Shown: in pieces, positions 50,434-59,881 of the stretch
How the letters are laid out: the number at the start of each line of letters is the position of its first letter
How positions within the stretch are numbered: position 1 is the stretch's first letter
From: JADGQN01 sp035315185
Lineage (GTDB): Bacteria; Desulfobacterota; Syntrophorhabdia; Syntrophorhabdales; WCHB1-27
Assembly (NCBI GenBank): GCA_035315185.1
Contig: DATFYE010000200.1
Location: 6,967 to 70,966, forward strand
Direction of reading: 5' to 3'
Length of the DNA stretch: 64,000 bases
Notes under the pieces: model-generated
The model's input: the letters and a program-made list of their open reading frames with translations, nothing else
Database searches by the model: none
Told to the model about the DNA's origin: nothing
Made by a program: the position numbers and the translations under genes

Positions 50434-52314
50434 CTAGGTTACGGGCAGGACAATGATAAAGGTTGATCCCTTGCCCGCTTCACTCTCCACTTCTATCGTA
50501 CCGCGGTGATCCTGTATGATCCCGTAACAGACGGACAGGCCTAGCCCTACCCCTCTCACCTGTTCTTTAGTAGTGAAAAAGGCATCGAAAATCTTTTCCC
50601 TCACATCATCGCTCATCCCGATGCCCGTGTCGCTTATAATAATCTTGACCAGGTTGTCCTCGCTCTTCGTCGCAACACTGAGCGTGCCGCCGTACGGCAT
50701 TGCCTCCATCGCATTTTTTACTATATTAAGGAGTACCTGTCGTATCTGGCCCGGAGAAACCTTGATCATCGGCATGGTTTCATCAAAGTCGGCTGTGAAC
50801 TTTATGTCCAGCTCCTTGAACTGCTTTTCCATGAGCATCAGGATGCCTTCAAGGAAACTGTTGATACTCACCTCTTTCCTCGCTTCCTCTTCGGGTCTGG
50901 AGAAGGTCAGCATGTTTTTGAGCATGAGAGATAATCTCGCCACCTCCGACAGGGACATATCCAGTAGTTTTCTCCTCTTGCTCGTTTCCGGTATTTCTGC
51001 CTTGAGAAGTTCGAGGGTATTCATGATGCCATACAAGGGATTATTCAATTCATGAGCTATCTGAGACGTGAGCCGCCCCATGGCCGCGAGCCTTTCTGCC
51101 TGGATCAGCTGGTCCTGCGTCTCTTTGAGCTTTCTTTTCATGCTGATCATTTCGCGCAAATCCTTGAATATGCCGATGGATGCGACCTCTTCTCCCCTCT
51201 CGTCATAGACGATGGATGCGGAAAGACTGATATCGATGACTTCTCCAGACCTGTTCTTGACATAGAGCTCAGTGGGCGGCAACATGCCCTTTGTGCCCGA
51301 CTTTTCGTCCATCATCATTTCCCGCATCTTGCGCGCAAGCCCCCTGGGGTAAAGGTCCCTCACGTTTGTTCTCCCTATGACATCGCTGCTCTTATACCCG
51401 AGGAGTCGTTCGGCCGCCTTATTGTACAGGATGACCTCACCCTTCGCATCGGTTACGATGATGCCGTCGGGCGAAGCCTCTATCAGCATATTCAGGAAGT
51501 TGTTCACCTCCCTCAGTTCCTTTTCCATCTTCTTTCTTTTCGTGATATTCATCATCATTCCCTGGTAGCCGATGACTTCGTCTTTTTCATTGGCTATTGT
51601 TTGCGCTGTCAAGAGAATGGTGATGCTTTCTCCGTTCTTTTTCTTGAAAGCGACCTCGTAATCTTTCACATAGCCATCCTTCTCGATGATATCCTGAAAC
51701 CTCTTTCTGTCCTCCGGGTCTTGGTACACATCCGTATTGAGATCGAGCGCAAGGACCTGGGCCTTGTCTTCATAGCCGAGCATCTCCACCATTGCCTGAT
51801 TACAATCCGTGAATTTGCCTTCTTTGCTGCTTATATAGATCCCATGCCTGATGTTTTCGAAGAGGCGTCCGTATTTTTGCTCGGACAACCTGACCTGGGT
51901 TTCCATTCTCTTTCGTTCGGTGATGTCGCGCATGTAAATGTAAAGTTTCCGCTTTCCGTTCCCTTTTCCGACTGCTATACAGACCTCGCAGTCCTTTAGA
52001 CCACCCGCCTTGTGCATCACATGCATCTCGGTGCAGACTTTTCTGTTTTCGTCTCCCTTGATCTCCTCTTCCATGTCGGCCAGAACCTTGAGTGAAGCTG
52101 CCGAAAGAAACATGCCGATAGTGCCTTGGTAGAGTTGCTCTTTTGAGAAGCCGGTGATTGCGGATACCATACTGTTCAGATACTCAACTTGGCCTGCCTC
52201 GTCAGTCACAATGATGCCGTCATCCCCCATCTCGAGGATTTTCTCAAATCTCGCGGCACGTTCCTCCAATCGGGGCGCCTTCACTCCCTGTGTACCGACA
52301 CCTGCACGTCCCAT
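50434..52314 (-). CDS. Cytosolic multi-PAS sensor histidine kinase
   Basis: About 626 residues. Three PAS domains in series (about 15-125 starting EKILEMGDDGIIVTDEAG; 135-250 with FENIRHGIYISSKEGKF; 260-385 with IEASPDGIIVTDAKGEV) are followed by a HisKA domain with the phosphoacceptor in SQIAHELNNPLYG and an HATPase domain (NIVKNAMEAM N-box, DTGIGM G1, FDAFFTTK F-box, GVGLGLSVCYGI G2). No membrane segment, so it senses a cytosolic cue such as redox state or a cofactor. Start 52314 chosen for GGGGGG upstream; the frame reaches 52368. It diverges from the receiver protein gene at 52477, its likely partner. Confidence 0.91.
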   Translation of the reverse strand: MGRAGVGTQGVKAPRLEERAARFEKILEMGDDGIIVTDEAGQVEYLNSMVSAITGFSKEQLYQGTIGMFLSAASLKVLADMEEEIKGDENRKVCTEMHVMHKAGGLKDCEVCIAVGKGNGKRKLYIYMRDITERKRMETQVRLSEQKYGRLFENIRHGIYISSKEGKFTDCNQAMVEMLGYEDKAQVLALDLNTDVYQDPEDRKRFQDIIEKDGYVKDYEVAFKKKNGESITILLTAQTIANEKDEVIGYQGMMMNITKRKKMEKELREVNNFLNMLIEASPDGIIVTDAKGEVILYNKAAERLLGYKSSDVIGRTNVRDLYPRGLARKMREMMMDEKSGTKGMLPPTELYVKNRSGEVIDISLSASIVYDERGEEVASIGIFKDLREMISMKRKLKETQDQLIQAERLAAMGRLTSQIAHELNNPLYGIMNTLELLKAEIPETSKRRKLLDMSLSEVARLSLMLKNMLTFSRPEEEARKEVSINSFLEGILMLMEKQFKELDIKFTADFDETMPMIKVSPGQIRQVLLNIVKNAMEAMPYGGTLSVATKSEDNLVKIIISDTGIGMSDDVREKIFDAFFTTKEQVRGVGLGLSVCYGIIQDHRGTIEVESEAGKGSTFIIVLPVT

Positions 52315-52382
52315 GGTACCCCCCCTTTTTTTCTTGGCTCTAAAAAGCATAACACGGAGCAAAATCATAGAGAATCAAAAAA

Positions 52383-52439
52383 TTTCACAAATTTCACAAA
52401 TTCACTTGACAAATCAGTAAAGTCTGTAATAATTATAAT
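52383..52439. promoter_or_regulatory. Divergent control region with tandem TTTCACAA repeats
   Basis: Between the kinase and receiver genes, TTTCACAAA-type units repeat about every 9-10 bases (AATTTCACAA, ATTTCACAA, ATTCAC; about 52381-52405) and run into TTGACA (52406-52411). AT-rich -10 candidates (ATAATT at 52429 or TATAAT at 52434) follow. The repeats touch the -35 box, as expected for a regulator site. Confidence 0.45.
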
Positions 52440-52476
52440 AACGGTAAAATCTATAAAATAAATAGTGGAGTTTGCC

Positions 52477-53043
52477 ATGGACATCCTAACCATATCAGAG
52501 GCAAGCAAGATCTGTGGGGTATCCCTCAAGACTCTCATCAACTGGATAGACGCGGGACACGTTAAGGCATACAAGACGGTCGGGGGCCATCGCCGCATTC
52601 AAAAGGATGACCTCTACCGGTTTATGGAGGAACATCACATGCCTTTGCCCAAGGAAGAAAAAGAGGACGCGCGCAAGAGAATACTCGTTGTGGATGATGA
52701 CAAGATTATCGTGGAGAGCATCGTGCTATCCCTTGAAGAGGATGAGCACGGGTATGAGGTCATATCCGCCGGCGATGGCTTTGAAGCAGGTTTGCAGGTG
52801 AGCCACTTTAAGCCTGATCTCCTCATTCTCGATATTATGATGCCGGACATCAACGGGTATGAGGTCTGTAAGAGGGTCAAGAACAACCCAGAATATCGCC
52901 ACATCAAGATCATTGTTCTTTCAGCGTACCTGGACGAAGACAATTTTAATAAGATGAAGGCCTTTGGGGCTGATGCATGTTTCTCCAAGCCCCTGCCATT
53001 GCCCGATTTGAAAAAGGAGATCACAAAACTTCTCGGGCTCTAA
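52477..53043 (+). CDS. Response regulator with N-terminal MerR/excisionase-type HTH
   Basis: 188 residues. Residues 1-55 are a MerR/excisionase-like DNA-binding helix-turn-helix (LTISEASKICGVSLKTLINW, GHVKAYKTVGGHRRI). Residues of about 68-188 are a receiver domain: acidic pocket VVDDD, phosphoacceptor Asp119 in LLILDIMMPD, VLSA and the conserved Lys in CFSKPL. The usual order is receiver first, so the arrangement is reversed. ATG 52477 follows GTGGAG by 6 bases. Position just ahead of the metF-like and hdr genes suggests it controls them together with the divergent kinase. Confidence 0.88.
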   Translation: MDILTISEASKICGVSLKTLINWIDAGHVKAYKTVGGHRRIQKDDLYRFMEEHHMPLPKEEKEDARKRILVVDDDKIIVESIVLSLEEDEHGYEVISAGDGFEAGLQVSHFKPDLLILDIMMPDINGYEVCKRVKNNPEYRHIKIIVLSAYLDEDNFNKMKAFGADACFSKPLPLPDLKKEITKLLGL

Positions 53044-53058
53044 CAGAGGGGGGCTACC

Positions 53059-53931
53059 ATGTCATTCCTGGAGCGTTTGCAAAAAGAAAAATTCGTGGTC
53101 ACATCAGAGGTTCAGGTCTCAGTTGAAACTGACACGAACAGCATGATCGAGGCCCTCAACAGAATAAAGGGAAGGGTCGACGGACTGATCGTCTCCGAAG
53201 TAGAAATTGAGGGCGTGGTCTGCGATTCTGTTAATGTCTGCAGCACGCTCAGACAGAGTGGTTACGATCCCTTGCTCGAGACCACTACCCGAGAAAAGAA
53301 CAGGATCGAGCTCCAGAATCAGCTTATCAAAGCATCTGACGCAGGCATCGACAACTTGCTCACCTTTACCCGGGATTACCGGTTGACCGGGGACGGGCTG
53401 AACGAGATGATGTTTTTTCATGTAGACTCGGCAAAGCTCTTCTCGGTTCTGGAATCCTTGAAGGAAGGACATGATGTAAAAGGGAATCAACTTAGCAAGA
53501 GCCTCGAATTTGCCGTGGGTGCCGGCATTGACTCGTCATGGGGCAAAAAGGTACCCGATCTCGAGCTTCGGGAGATGGAACACCTCGTCCAAATGGGGAC
53601 GAAGTATTTCATCACCACGCCTGTGTTTGACCTGGATGACTTTTCACAGTTCAGTCAGAGGGTAAAGCCTTTTGGTGTGCCCATTATTGCGGAAGTAATC
53701 TTGATCAGGTCAGCCGGTATGGGACATCTCCTCAATAAGTACATCCGACCAAGTTTGGTACCGGGAAGCATGATCCAGAGACTTCTCAAAGCCCCTGACA
53801 AGGAGAAGGCAAGCGTTGAGATTTTTACAGAGCTGATAAAGGGTCTCCGCGGCCTGTGCCACGGCATACACATAGTCCCCTTTGGGGCCGAAGACAAGCT
53901 TGCCAAGTATCTGGATGCTGTAAAGCTTTAA
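53059..53931 (+). CDS. Divergent MetF-like flavoprotein of unknown substrate
   Basis: 290 residues that line up with the MetF at 46525-47448: GRVDGLIVSEVEIEGVV against GYVDGVNVTDNQTSVV, SGYDPLLETTTREKNRIELQ against MGFDPIMQMVCRDRNRIAIQ, AGIDNLLTFTRDY against LGINNLLCLSGDH. The catalytic Glu (TSEVQV) and the Asp (TRDY) are kept. The segment with the folate-binding Gln, QFVQTQCIFN in MetF, reads YFITTPVFDL, so that Gln is Thr. There is no MetV partner. It is followed by hdrC, hdrB and a giant hdrA, so it is probably the catalytic donor or acceptor of that complex. It may act on another folate or a different small substrate. Confidence 0.78.
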   Translation: MSFLERLQKEKFVVTSEVQVSVETDTNSMIEALNRIKGRVDGLIVSEVEIEGVVCDSVNVCSTLRQSGYDPLLETTTREKNRIELQNQLIKASDAGIDNLLTFTRDYRLTGDGLNEMMFFHVDSAKLFSVLESLKEGHDVKGNQLSKSLEFAVGAGIDSSWGKKVPDLELREMEHLVQMGTKYFITTPVFDLDDFSQFSQRVKPFGVPIIAEVILIRSAGMGHLLNKYIRPSLVPGSMIQRLLKAPDKEKASVEIFTELIKGLRGLCHGIHIVPFGAEDKLAKYLDAVKL

Positions 53932-53945
53932 GAAGGAGCTTTTTT

Positions 53946-54494
53946 ATGTCACGGATCGGAGGAGACCAGCCATCAGGCACAACTCCTGACTTTTCTGCTT
54001 GGGCAGAGCAGAACAAGGTCCAGGACTGCTTCCAATGTCAGAAGTGTTCGGCTGGTTGTCCGGTAGTTTTTGCAATGGATTATAAGCCCAATCAGGTCAT
54101 GCAGATGGTCTCTCTGGGCATGAAGGAGAGGTTGCTCGCCTGCAAGACGATCTGGGTCTGCGCCTCCTGCTATACATGCAGTACCCGCTGCCCAAACCAG
54201 ATTAACATTGCAGGGGTCATGGACTGGCTCCGTCAGACTGCGCTCAGAGAGGGCGTTGTTCCGGCTGAAAAAGAGGTTCCCTTCTTCCACGCTGCTTTCC
54301 TGGAATCGATCCGCAGCCACGGCCGTGTTCACGAACTCTCCATGCTTGCCCGTTACAAAATGAAGACGCACAGGTACTTTCAGGATATGAAGCTCGGCTG
54401 GAAAATGTTCGCGAGGGGTAAACTGAGGATCTTGCCTTCAAACATCAAAGGAAGGAAAGAGGTTGCCGGGCTTTTCACGAGGCCCGGACCATAA
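53946..54494 (+). CDS. hdrC: HdrC-like subunit of the third Hdr cluster
   Basis: 182 residues with two [4Fe-4S] motifs, CFQCQKCSAGCP (about 29-40) and CASCYTCSTRCP (about 73-84), and the HdrC-type tail LGWKMFARGKLRILPSNIKG. The start at 53946 follows AAGGAG and gives MSRIGGDQPS; the open frame extends back into the metF-like gene but without family features. It relays electrons between HdrA and HdrB of this cluster. After its stop, ATAAACCGG repeats twice (54492-54512) before the hdrB ribosome binding site. Confidence 0.89.
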   Translation: MSRIGGDQPSGTTPDFSAWAEQNKVQDCFQCQKCSAGCPVVFAMDYKPNQVMQMVSLGMKERLLACKTIWVCASCYTCSTRCPNQINIAGVMDWLRQTALREGVVPAEKEVPFFHAAFLESIRSHGRVHELSMLARYKMKTHRYFQDMKLGWKMFARGKLRILPSNIKGRKEVAGLFTRPGP

Positions 54495-54532
54495 ACCGGT
54501 CCATAAACCGGACCATAGAAAAGGAGGAGGCG

Positions 54533-55378
54533 GTGAAGGCTTCCTACTATCCGGGCTGCGCTCTCCATGGGACGGCCCTGGAGTACGATGAGTCGACAAG
54601 GGCTATCACGAAACTTCTCGACCTCGAGCTGGTGGAGCTGCCCGACTGGAACTGTTGCGGCGCGAGCTCTGCCCATGTGACGGATGATACTCTTGCGCTC
54701 AACCTTGCAAAGCGAAACCTTAAGATTGCCGCGGCCCAGGGCATGGATCTGATTGTCCCGTGTGCAGCCTGTTACAGTCGTCTCAAAGCAGCGGAAAGAA
54801 CCATGGCAGAAAATGGAGGAAGAGACGGTACCAGCGCCCGTGTAATCAGTCCCCTGGAATTCTTCTTCCTTTCAGGTCTGACCGAGAGACTCCAGGGGCT
54901 TGTAAAGCACCCACTCACGGGGCTTAGAGTAGTTTGTTACTACGGCTGCCTGCTCGTCAGGCCTCCGGACGTTACCGGAGCACGGCATCACGAGCACCCG
55001 GACGAAATGGACCGACTGATGGCGATCATAGGCGCCGAGCCCGTCCCCTGGTCTTATAAAACGGATTGCTGCGGGGGAAGTCTCGTGCTCACGAGAACTG
55101 ATATCGTGACGCGCCTAACAACAAAGCTCTTTGAGAAGGCCATCGAGGCCGGCGCGGAAGCCATGGTTGTCGCGTGTCCTTTATGCCATTCAAACCTCGA
55201 TTCCCGCCAGGAGAAGATATTCCGGCAGACCGGTAACCATCATCCATTACCCATATTCTATTTCACCGAGCTGATCGGCCTGGCTGTGGGCCACAATAAT
55301 GTAAACACGTGGTTCAGACGCCACTTTGTGGATCCCAGGAAGCTTCTCGCTGCAAAAGGTCTCGTCTCAGGTAGCTGA
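54533..55378 (+). CDS. hdrB: HdrB-like subunit of the third Hdr cluster
   Basis: 281 residues, GTG start with AAAAGGAGGAGG upstream. Two complete CCG domains: YPGCALHGT, WNCCGASSA, VPCAACYSR; then YYGCLLVRPP, TDCCGGSLV, VACPLCHSN. It should hold two noncubane clusters like the other HdrB proteins. One base separates its stop from the giant hdrA ATG. The acceptor is unknown. Confidence 0.9.
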   Translation: MKASYYPGCALHGTALEYDESTRAITKLLDLELVELPDWNCCGASSAHVTDDTLALNLAKRNLKIAAAQGMDLIVPCAACYSRLKAAERTMAENGGRDGTSARVISPLEFFFLSGLTERLQGLVKHPLTGLRVVCYYGCLLVRPPDVTGARHHEHPDEMDRLMAIIGAEPVPWSYKTDCCGGSLVLTRTDIVTRLTTKLFEKAIEAGAEAMVVACPLCHSNLDSRQEKIFRQTGNHHPLPIFYFTELIGLAVGHNNVNTWFRRHFVDPRKLLAAKGLVSGS

Positions 55379-55379
55379 C

Positions 55380-58300
55380 ATGAAAAAGGGCGAGCAGCAC
55401 CAAAGCGACAACGGCAAGATCGGGGCTGTGCTGGTGGTAGGCGGCGGCGTGGGAGGCATGCAGGCGTCCTTGGATCTCGCCAACTCAGGCTTCAAGGTGT
55501 ATCTCGCTGAAGAGGGTACCGCCATCGGTGGCCGCATGGCTCAGTTGGACAAGACATTTCCCACCAATGATTGCTCCATGTGCATCATCAGCCCCAAGCT
55601 GGTCGAAACCGGCCGTCACCTCAACATTGAGCTCATGACCGATACGGAAGTGGCCAGGGTGGAAGGGGAGGCGGGCGATTTCACGGTCACGCTCCGCCAC
55701 AAACCGCGCTACATCGACGTGGCCAAGTGTACAGGATGCACTGAGTGTGCGCAGGTCTGCCCTGTGGTCATTCCCGGTCGGTTTGACGAGGGCATGGCCC
55801 AACAGCGGGCCGCCTACAAGCTTTACCCTCAAGCCGTGCCCAATGCGTATGCGATTGAGAAGAAGGGGATTGCCCCATGTCGTGATGCCTGTCCGTCAGG
55901 CCAGCGCGCCCAGGGCTACATCGCCCTTATTCGCGAACATAGGTACGATGATGCGCTGCGCGTGATCAAGGAGGACAATCCGTTCCCGGGCATATGCGGC
56001 CGCATATGCAACCATCGCTGTGAAAATGCCTGCAACAGGGCGTTACTCGATCAGGCACTCGACATCCGCGCCCTGAAACGCTTTGTCACTGACAAGGTCT
56101 ACGAGAAGCCACGTCAGCCGGTCCAGCCGGTCACACCGACGCAGACGAAACGAGTTGCTATTATCGGAGCTGGGCCTTGCGGCCTGACCGCAGCACAGGA
56201 TCTGGCGCGGCTCGGGTATCCTGTCACCGTGTTCGAGTCACTTCCGGTGGCGGGCGGGATGCTGCGCGTCGGTGTCCCTGAATATCGGTTGCCGAAAGAG
56301 ACCATCGAGCGTGAAGTAGCTGACATTGCGGATCTGGGGGTGGACCTGCGCCTCAACAGCCCGGTCACAAACCTTGATGATATATTCGGCCAGGGTTTTG
56401 ACGCAGTGCTTATCGCGGTGGGCGCGCACGAGGGTATCCGGCTGCCAATCCCCGGGGCAGATCTGGATGGCGTACTTATCAATACCGTATTTCTGCGCGA
56501 CGTGCGCCTGGGTCACCCGCCGGAACTGGGTGACCGGGTCATTGTGATTGGCTCGGGGGACGTTGCCATGGACTGCGCACGCACAGCTGTCCGGCTGGGT
56601 AAAGAGGTCAGCGTTCATTACCGCAGGTCCCGCAGCGAGGCAACGGCTGATCCTCTTGAAATCGAGCACGCCGAGGCTGAAGGCGTGACGTTTCACTATC
56701 TCTCAAACCCTGTTGAAATAGTGGCTGACGGAAACAACCGTGTGTCCGGAATTCGCCTGGTTCGCATGGAACTGGGTGAGCCTGATGAGAGCGGCCGCCG
56801 CCGGCCTATGCCGGTGCCGGGATCAGAACATGTTGTACCCTGTGATAACGTGATCTTCTCTGTGGGTCAGCGCGCCGGCCTCGGCTTCATTCCTGAAAGT
56901 GTGGGCGTTGGTCTCACCCGTGAGGCAACGATTGCCGTCAATCCGAATACCTTTGCAGCAACACGTGCCGGTGTGTTCGCTGCAGGGGATGTGACAAAGG
57001 GAACGGCCTTTGTCATTGAAGCGGTCGATTCAGGCCACAAGGCAGCCGCCAGCATGCACAGGTATTTGCAGGGAGAGGACCTGGAGCCTCCGCCAAGGCC
57101 GGAACTGCCCGTGATCAAACTGACAAAGGAAGAGATCGATGAACGGGTCGCGCACGGTGAGGCTCATGTCACGCCCAGGGTGCGCATGCAGGCCCGCACG
57201 CTCGAAGAGCGGAAGCGCTCTTTTGACGAGGTGAATCTGGGCTTTACCGACGAGGAAGCGCAGGCTGAAGCAGCCCGTTGTCTCGCGTGCGGGGTTTGTT
57301 CGGAATGCCTGAGCTGCTACTACGTCTGCGGCATGAAGGCTATCGACCATGACATGGTGGAGCGGTTTGAACAGGTAAGGGTAGGCTCGATCGTTCTGTC
57401 GCCCGGTTTCGATGTGTACGATGCTGTCCAGTCCCAGGAATACGGCCTGGGCCGCTACGCCAACGTGGTGAATGCGCTCCAGTTTGAGCGCATTCTGTCC
57501 GCTTCCGGTCCTACTATGGGACATGTCGAACGTCCTTCCGACAGAAAAACACCCAAACGGATAGCCTTTCTCCAGTGTGTGGGCAGCCGGGACAGCAACC
57601 ATCCCTACTGCTCGGCGGTCTGCTGCATGTACGCCACCAAGGAAGCGATCATTGCGAGAGAACATGAACGCCAGATCGAGCCGACTATCTTCTTCATCGA
57701 TATGCGCGCCTACGGCAAAGGGTTTGACGCGTACTATGAGCGGGCACGAAAAGAGCACGGCGTACGCTACGCCCGCTGCATGATTTCCAGGGTTGTGGAG
57801 GATCCACAGACGAGAAACTTGCTTCTTACTTACGTTGACGATTCAGGTGAGATCAGGGAAGAGGTATTCGATATGGTGGTCCTGTCCGTGGGCATGGGGC
57901 CCTCACGGGGTGCCAGAAACATGGCCAAAAAGCTGAACATCGACCTCAATCCTTACGGGTTTGCAAAGACGGATACGTTCACACCCCTTTCTACGTCGAG
58001 GCAGGGGGTTTACGTATGCGGCGCTTTTCAGGGACCGAAGGACATACCTGAGACCGTTGCTCAGGCCAGTGGCGCTGCGGGAGCAGCCTCTGAAATGCTG
58101 GCAGAATCCCGAGGGACGATGGTAGCGCGCAAAGAGTACCCGCTACAGAGGGATGTGACGGGGGAGTCGCCAAGGATCGGAGTTTTCGTCTGCCGATGCG
58201 GCAGTAACATCGGCGGAGTCCTGGATGTTCCCGGGCTCAAGGAATACGCAGCCTCCCTTCCGGATGTGGTCTTAGCGGAAGAGAATCTTTATACCTGTTC

Positions 58301-59849
58301 ACAGGATACTCAGGTGAAGATCAAGAAGGCCATCGAAGAGCACGGACTCAACCGGGTCGTGGTAGCCTCGTGCTCTCCCCGCACGCACGAGCCTCTTTTC
58401 CAGGAGACGATCCAGGAGGCAGGCCTCAACCGCTATCTATTTCAGATGGCCAATATTCGCGATCAGTGTTCGTGGGTACATATGAACCAGAAAGAGGATG
58501 CTACGGTAAAGGCGCGGGAATTGCTCTGCATGGCCGTGGCAGATGCCCGTCTTGTCCGTTCACTGGAGAAGCTGAACAAAGGGGTTGTCAAACGGGGCCT
58601 GGTAATCGGTGGAGGCCTATCAGGTATGACAGCTGCAGCAGGCCTGGCCAAACAGGGTTTTGATGTCTTCCTGGTGGAAAAGCAGGGAGAACTGGGCGGC
58701 AACCTGCGTCACCTATACACGACCCTCGACGGCAAGGATGTCCGGCAGTACCTCGAGGAGCTGCGTGCCGACGTGCTGAATAACCCGCGTATCAAGGTGT
58801 TCCTCAACGCTGAGATCACCAATTTTTCAGGCTATGTGGGTAACTTCAAGACGACACTCACTGTGGGGCCGGAAGCCTTCCCGCATGAACTGGAGCACGG
58901 CGTAATCATCGTTGCAACGGGCGGCGACGAACTGAAACCAAAAGAATATCTCTATGGTGAAGATGGGCGGGTTGTGACCCAGCTCGAGTTGGAGAAAGGA
59001 TTGGCTACAGAAGCGATAAACGCTTCAGCATTACGAGAAGTGGTAATGATTCAATGCGTGGGGTCGCGCAATGAGGAGCGGCCTTACTGCAGCAGGGTCT
59101 GCTGCGCGGAGGCAGTAAAGAACGCTCTCTCCATAAAGGCCCGCAACCCTGCCACGCGCGTCACTATTCTGTACAGGGACATGCGCATGTACGGTCTGCT
59201 CGAAGAATATTACACGCGTGCGCGTCACGCCGGAATCCGTTTCCTCCGGTACGATGAGGGGTGTAAGCCCGAGGTGTCATCTGCCAACGGTGCCTTGCAA
59301 GTCACCGTTTACAACCCTGTGCTCCGGGAACCAGTCTCTTTTTATCCGGATCTGGTGGTGCTTTCCAGTGCTACGTTGCCTGCACAGACCGCGCATCTGG
59401 CTGCCACATTGAAAGTTCCCAGGACAACCGACGGGTTCTTCCTCGAAGCGCACATGAAACTGAGGCCGGTCGACTTTGCGTCTGAAGGTATGTATTTGTG
59501 CGGCATGGCCCACGCACCGAAACTGATCGACGAGAGCCTGTCGCAGGCTTCTGCTGCTGTCTCGCGCGCATGTACGGTGTTGAGCAGGGACACGATCCAG
59601 GTGGGCGGAGTCGTCTCGGTGGTAGATCAAGAAAAGTGCGCTGCCTGCTTAAGCTGCGTGCGCGTCTGTCCTTACGATGTGCCGGTGATCAATGCGGAAG
59701 GCGCAGCAGAGATTGAAATGGCCAAGTGCCAGGGGTGCGGGCTCTGCGCATCAGAGTGTCCTGCCAGGGCTATCACGCTGCAACACTTCACTGATGCGCA
59801 GATCATAGCGAGATGCGAAGCGATCTCTGGCGCGCACCATACAGGCTGA
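55380..59849 (+). CDS. hdrA: Giant HdrA, second copy: HdrA half - NfnB/GltD-like insert - HdrA half
   Basis: 1,489 residues, same layout as 40861-45270. Approximate order: VVGGGVGGMQASL and DCSMC (Cys form), ferredoxin CTGCTECAQVCP (118-129), CRDACPSGQRAQGYI with RICNHRCENAC (165-225), FAD site IIGAGPCGLTAAQDL (257), NAD(P) site VIGSGDVAMDCARTA (387), GDVTKGTAFVIEAVDSGHKA, CLACGVCSECLSCYYVC (635), first HdrA rest (AVCCMY, CGAFQGPKDIPETV), second N-terminal domain GVFVCRCGSNIGG (936), second FAD site VIGGGLSGMTAA (1075), terminal CAACLSCVRVC and CQGCGLCASEC. Start at 55380 follows the hdrB stop. No mvhD follows, so electron input probably uses the NAD(P)H site of the insert or the MetF-like protein. 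Base composition is like the neighbours. Confidence 0.89.
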   Translation: MKKGEQHQSDNGKIGAVLVVGGGVGGMQASLDLANSGFKVYLAEEGTAIGGRMAQLDKTFPTNDCSMCIISPKLVETGRHLNIELMTDTEVARVEGEAGDFTVTLRHKPRYIDVAKCTGCTECAQVCPVVIPGRFDEGMAQQRAAYKLYPQAVPNAYAIEKKGIAPCRDACPSGQRAQGYIALIREHRYDDALRVIKEDNPFPGICGRICNHRCENACNRALLDQALDIRALKRFVTDKVYEKPRQPVQPVTPTQTKRVAIIGAGPCGLTAAQDLARLGYPVTVFESLPVAGGMLRVGVPEYRLPKETIEREVADIADLGVDLRLNSPVTNLDDIFGQGFDAVLIAVGAHEGIRLPIPGADLDGVLINTVFLRDVRLGHPPELGDRVIVIGSGDVAMDCARTAVRLGKEVSVHYRRSRSEATADPLEIEHAEAEGVTFHYLSNPVEIVADGNNRVSGIRLVRMELGEPDESGRRRPMPVPGSEHVVPCDNVIFSVGQRAGLGFIPESVGVGLTREATIAVNPNTFAATRAGVFAAGDVTKGTAFVIEAVDSGHKAAASMHRYLQGEDLEPPPRPELPVIKLTKEEIDERVAHGEAHVTPRVRMQARTLEERKRSFDEVNLGFTDEEAQAEAARCLACGVCSECLSCYYVCGMKAIDHDMVERFEQVRVGSIVLSPGFDVYDAVQSQEYGLGRYANVVNALQFERILSASGPTMGHVERPSDRKTPKRIAFLQCVGSRDSNHPYCSAVCCMYATKEAIIAREHERQIEPTIFFIDMRAYGKGFDAYYERARKEHGVRYARCMISRVVEDPQTRNLLLTYVDDSGEIREEVFDMVVLSVGMGPSRGARNMAKKLNIDLNPYGFAKTDTFTPLSTSRQGVYVCGAFQGPKDIPETVAQASGAAGAASEMLAESRGTMVARKEYPLQRDVTGESPRIGVFVCRCGSNIGGVLDVPGLKEYAASLPDVVLAEENLYTCSQDTQVKIKKAIEEHGLNRVVVASCSPRTHEPLFQETIQEAGLNRYLFQMANIRDQCSWVHMNQKEDATVKARELLCMAVADARLVRSLEKLNKGVVKRGLVIGGGLSGMTAAAGLAKQGFDVFLVEKQGELGGNLRHLYTTLDGKDVRQYLEELRADVLNNPRIKVFLNAEITNFSGYVGNFKTTLTVGPEAFPHELEHGVIIVATGGDELKPKEYLYGEDGRVVTQLELEKGLATEAINASALREVVMIQCVGSRNEERPYCSRVCCAEAVKNALSIKARNPATRVTILYRDMRMYGLLEEYYTRARHAGIRFLRYDEGCKPEVSSANGALQVTVYNPVLREPVSFYPDLVVLSSATLPAQTAHLAATLKVPRTTDGFFLEAHMKLRPVDFASEGMYLCGMAHAPKLIDESLSQASAAVSRACTVLSRDTIQVGGVVSVVDQEKCAACLSCVRVCPYDVPVINAEGAAEIEMAKCQGCGLCASECPARAITLQHFTDAQIIARCEAISGAHHTG

Positions 59850-59881
59850 ACGTCAATCCCTCGCGCCGTGTCTGACTCGAC

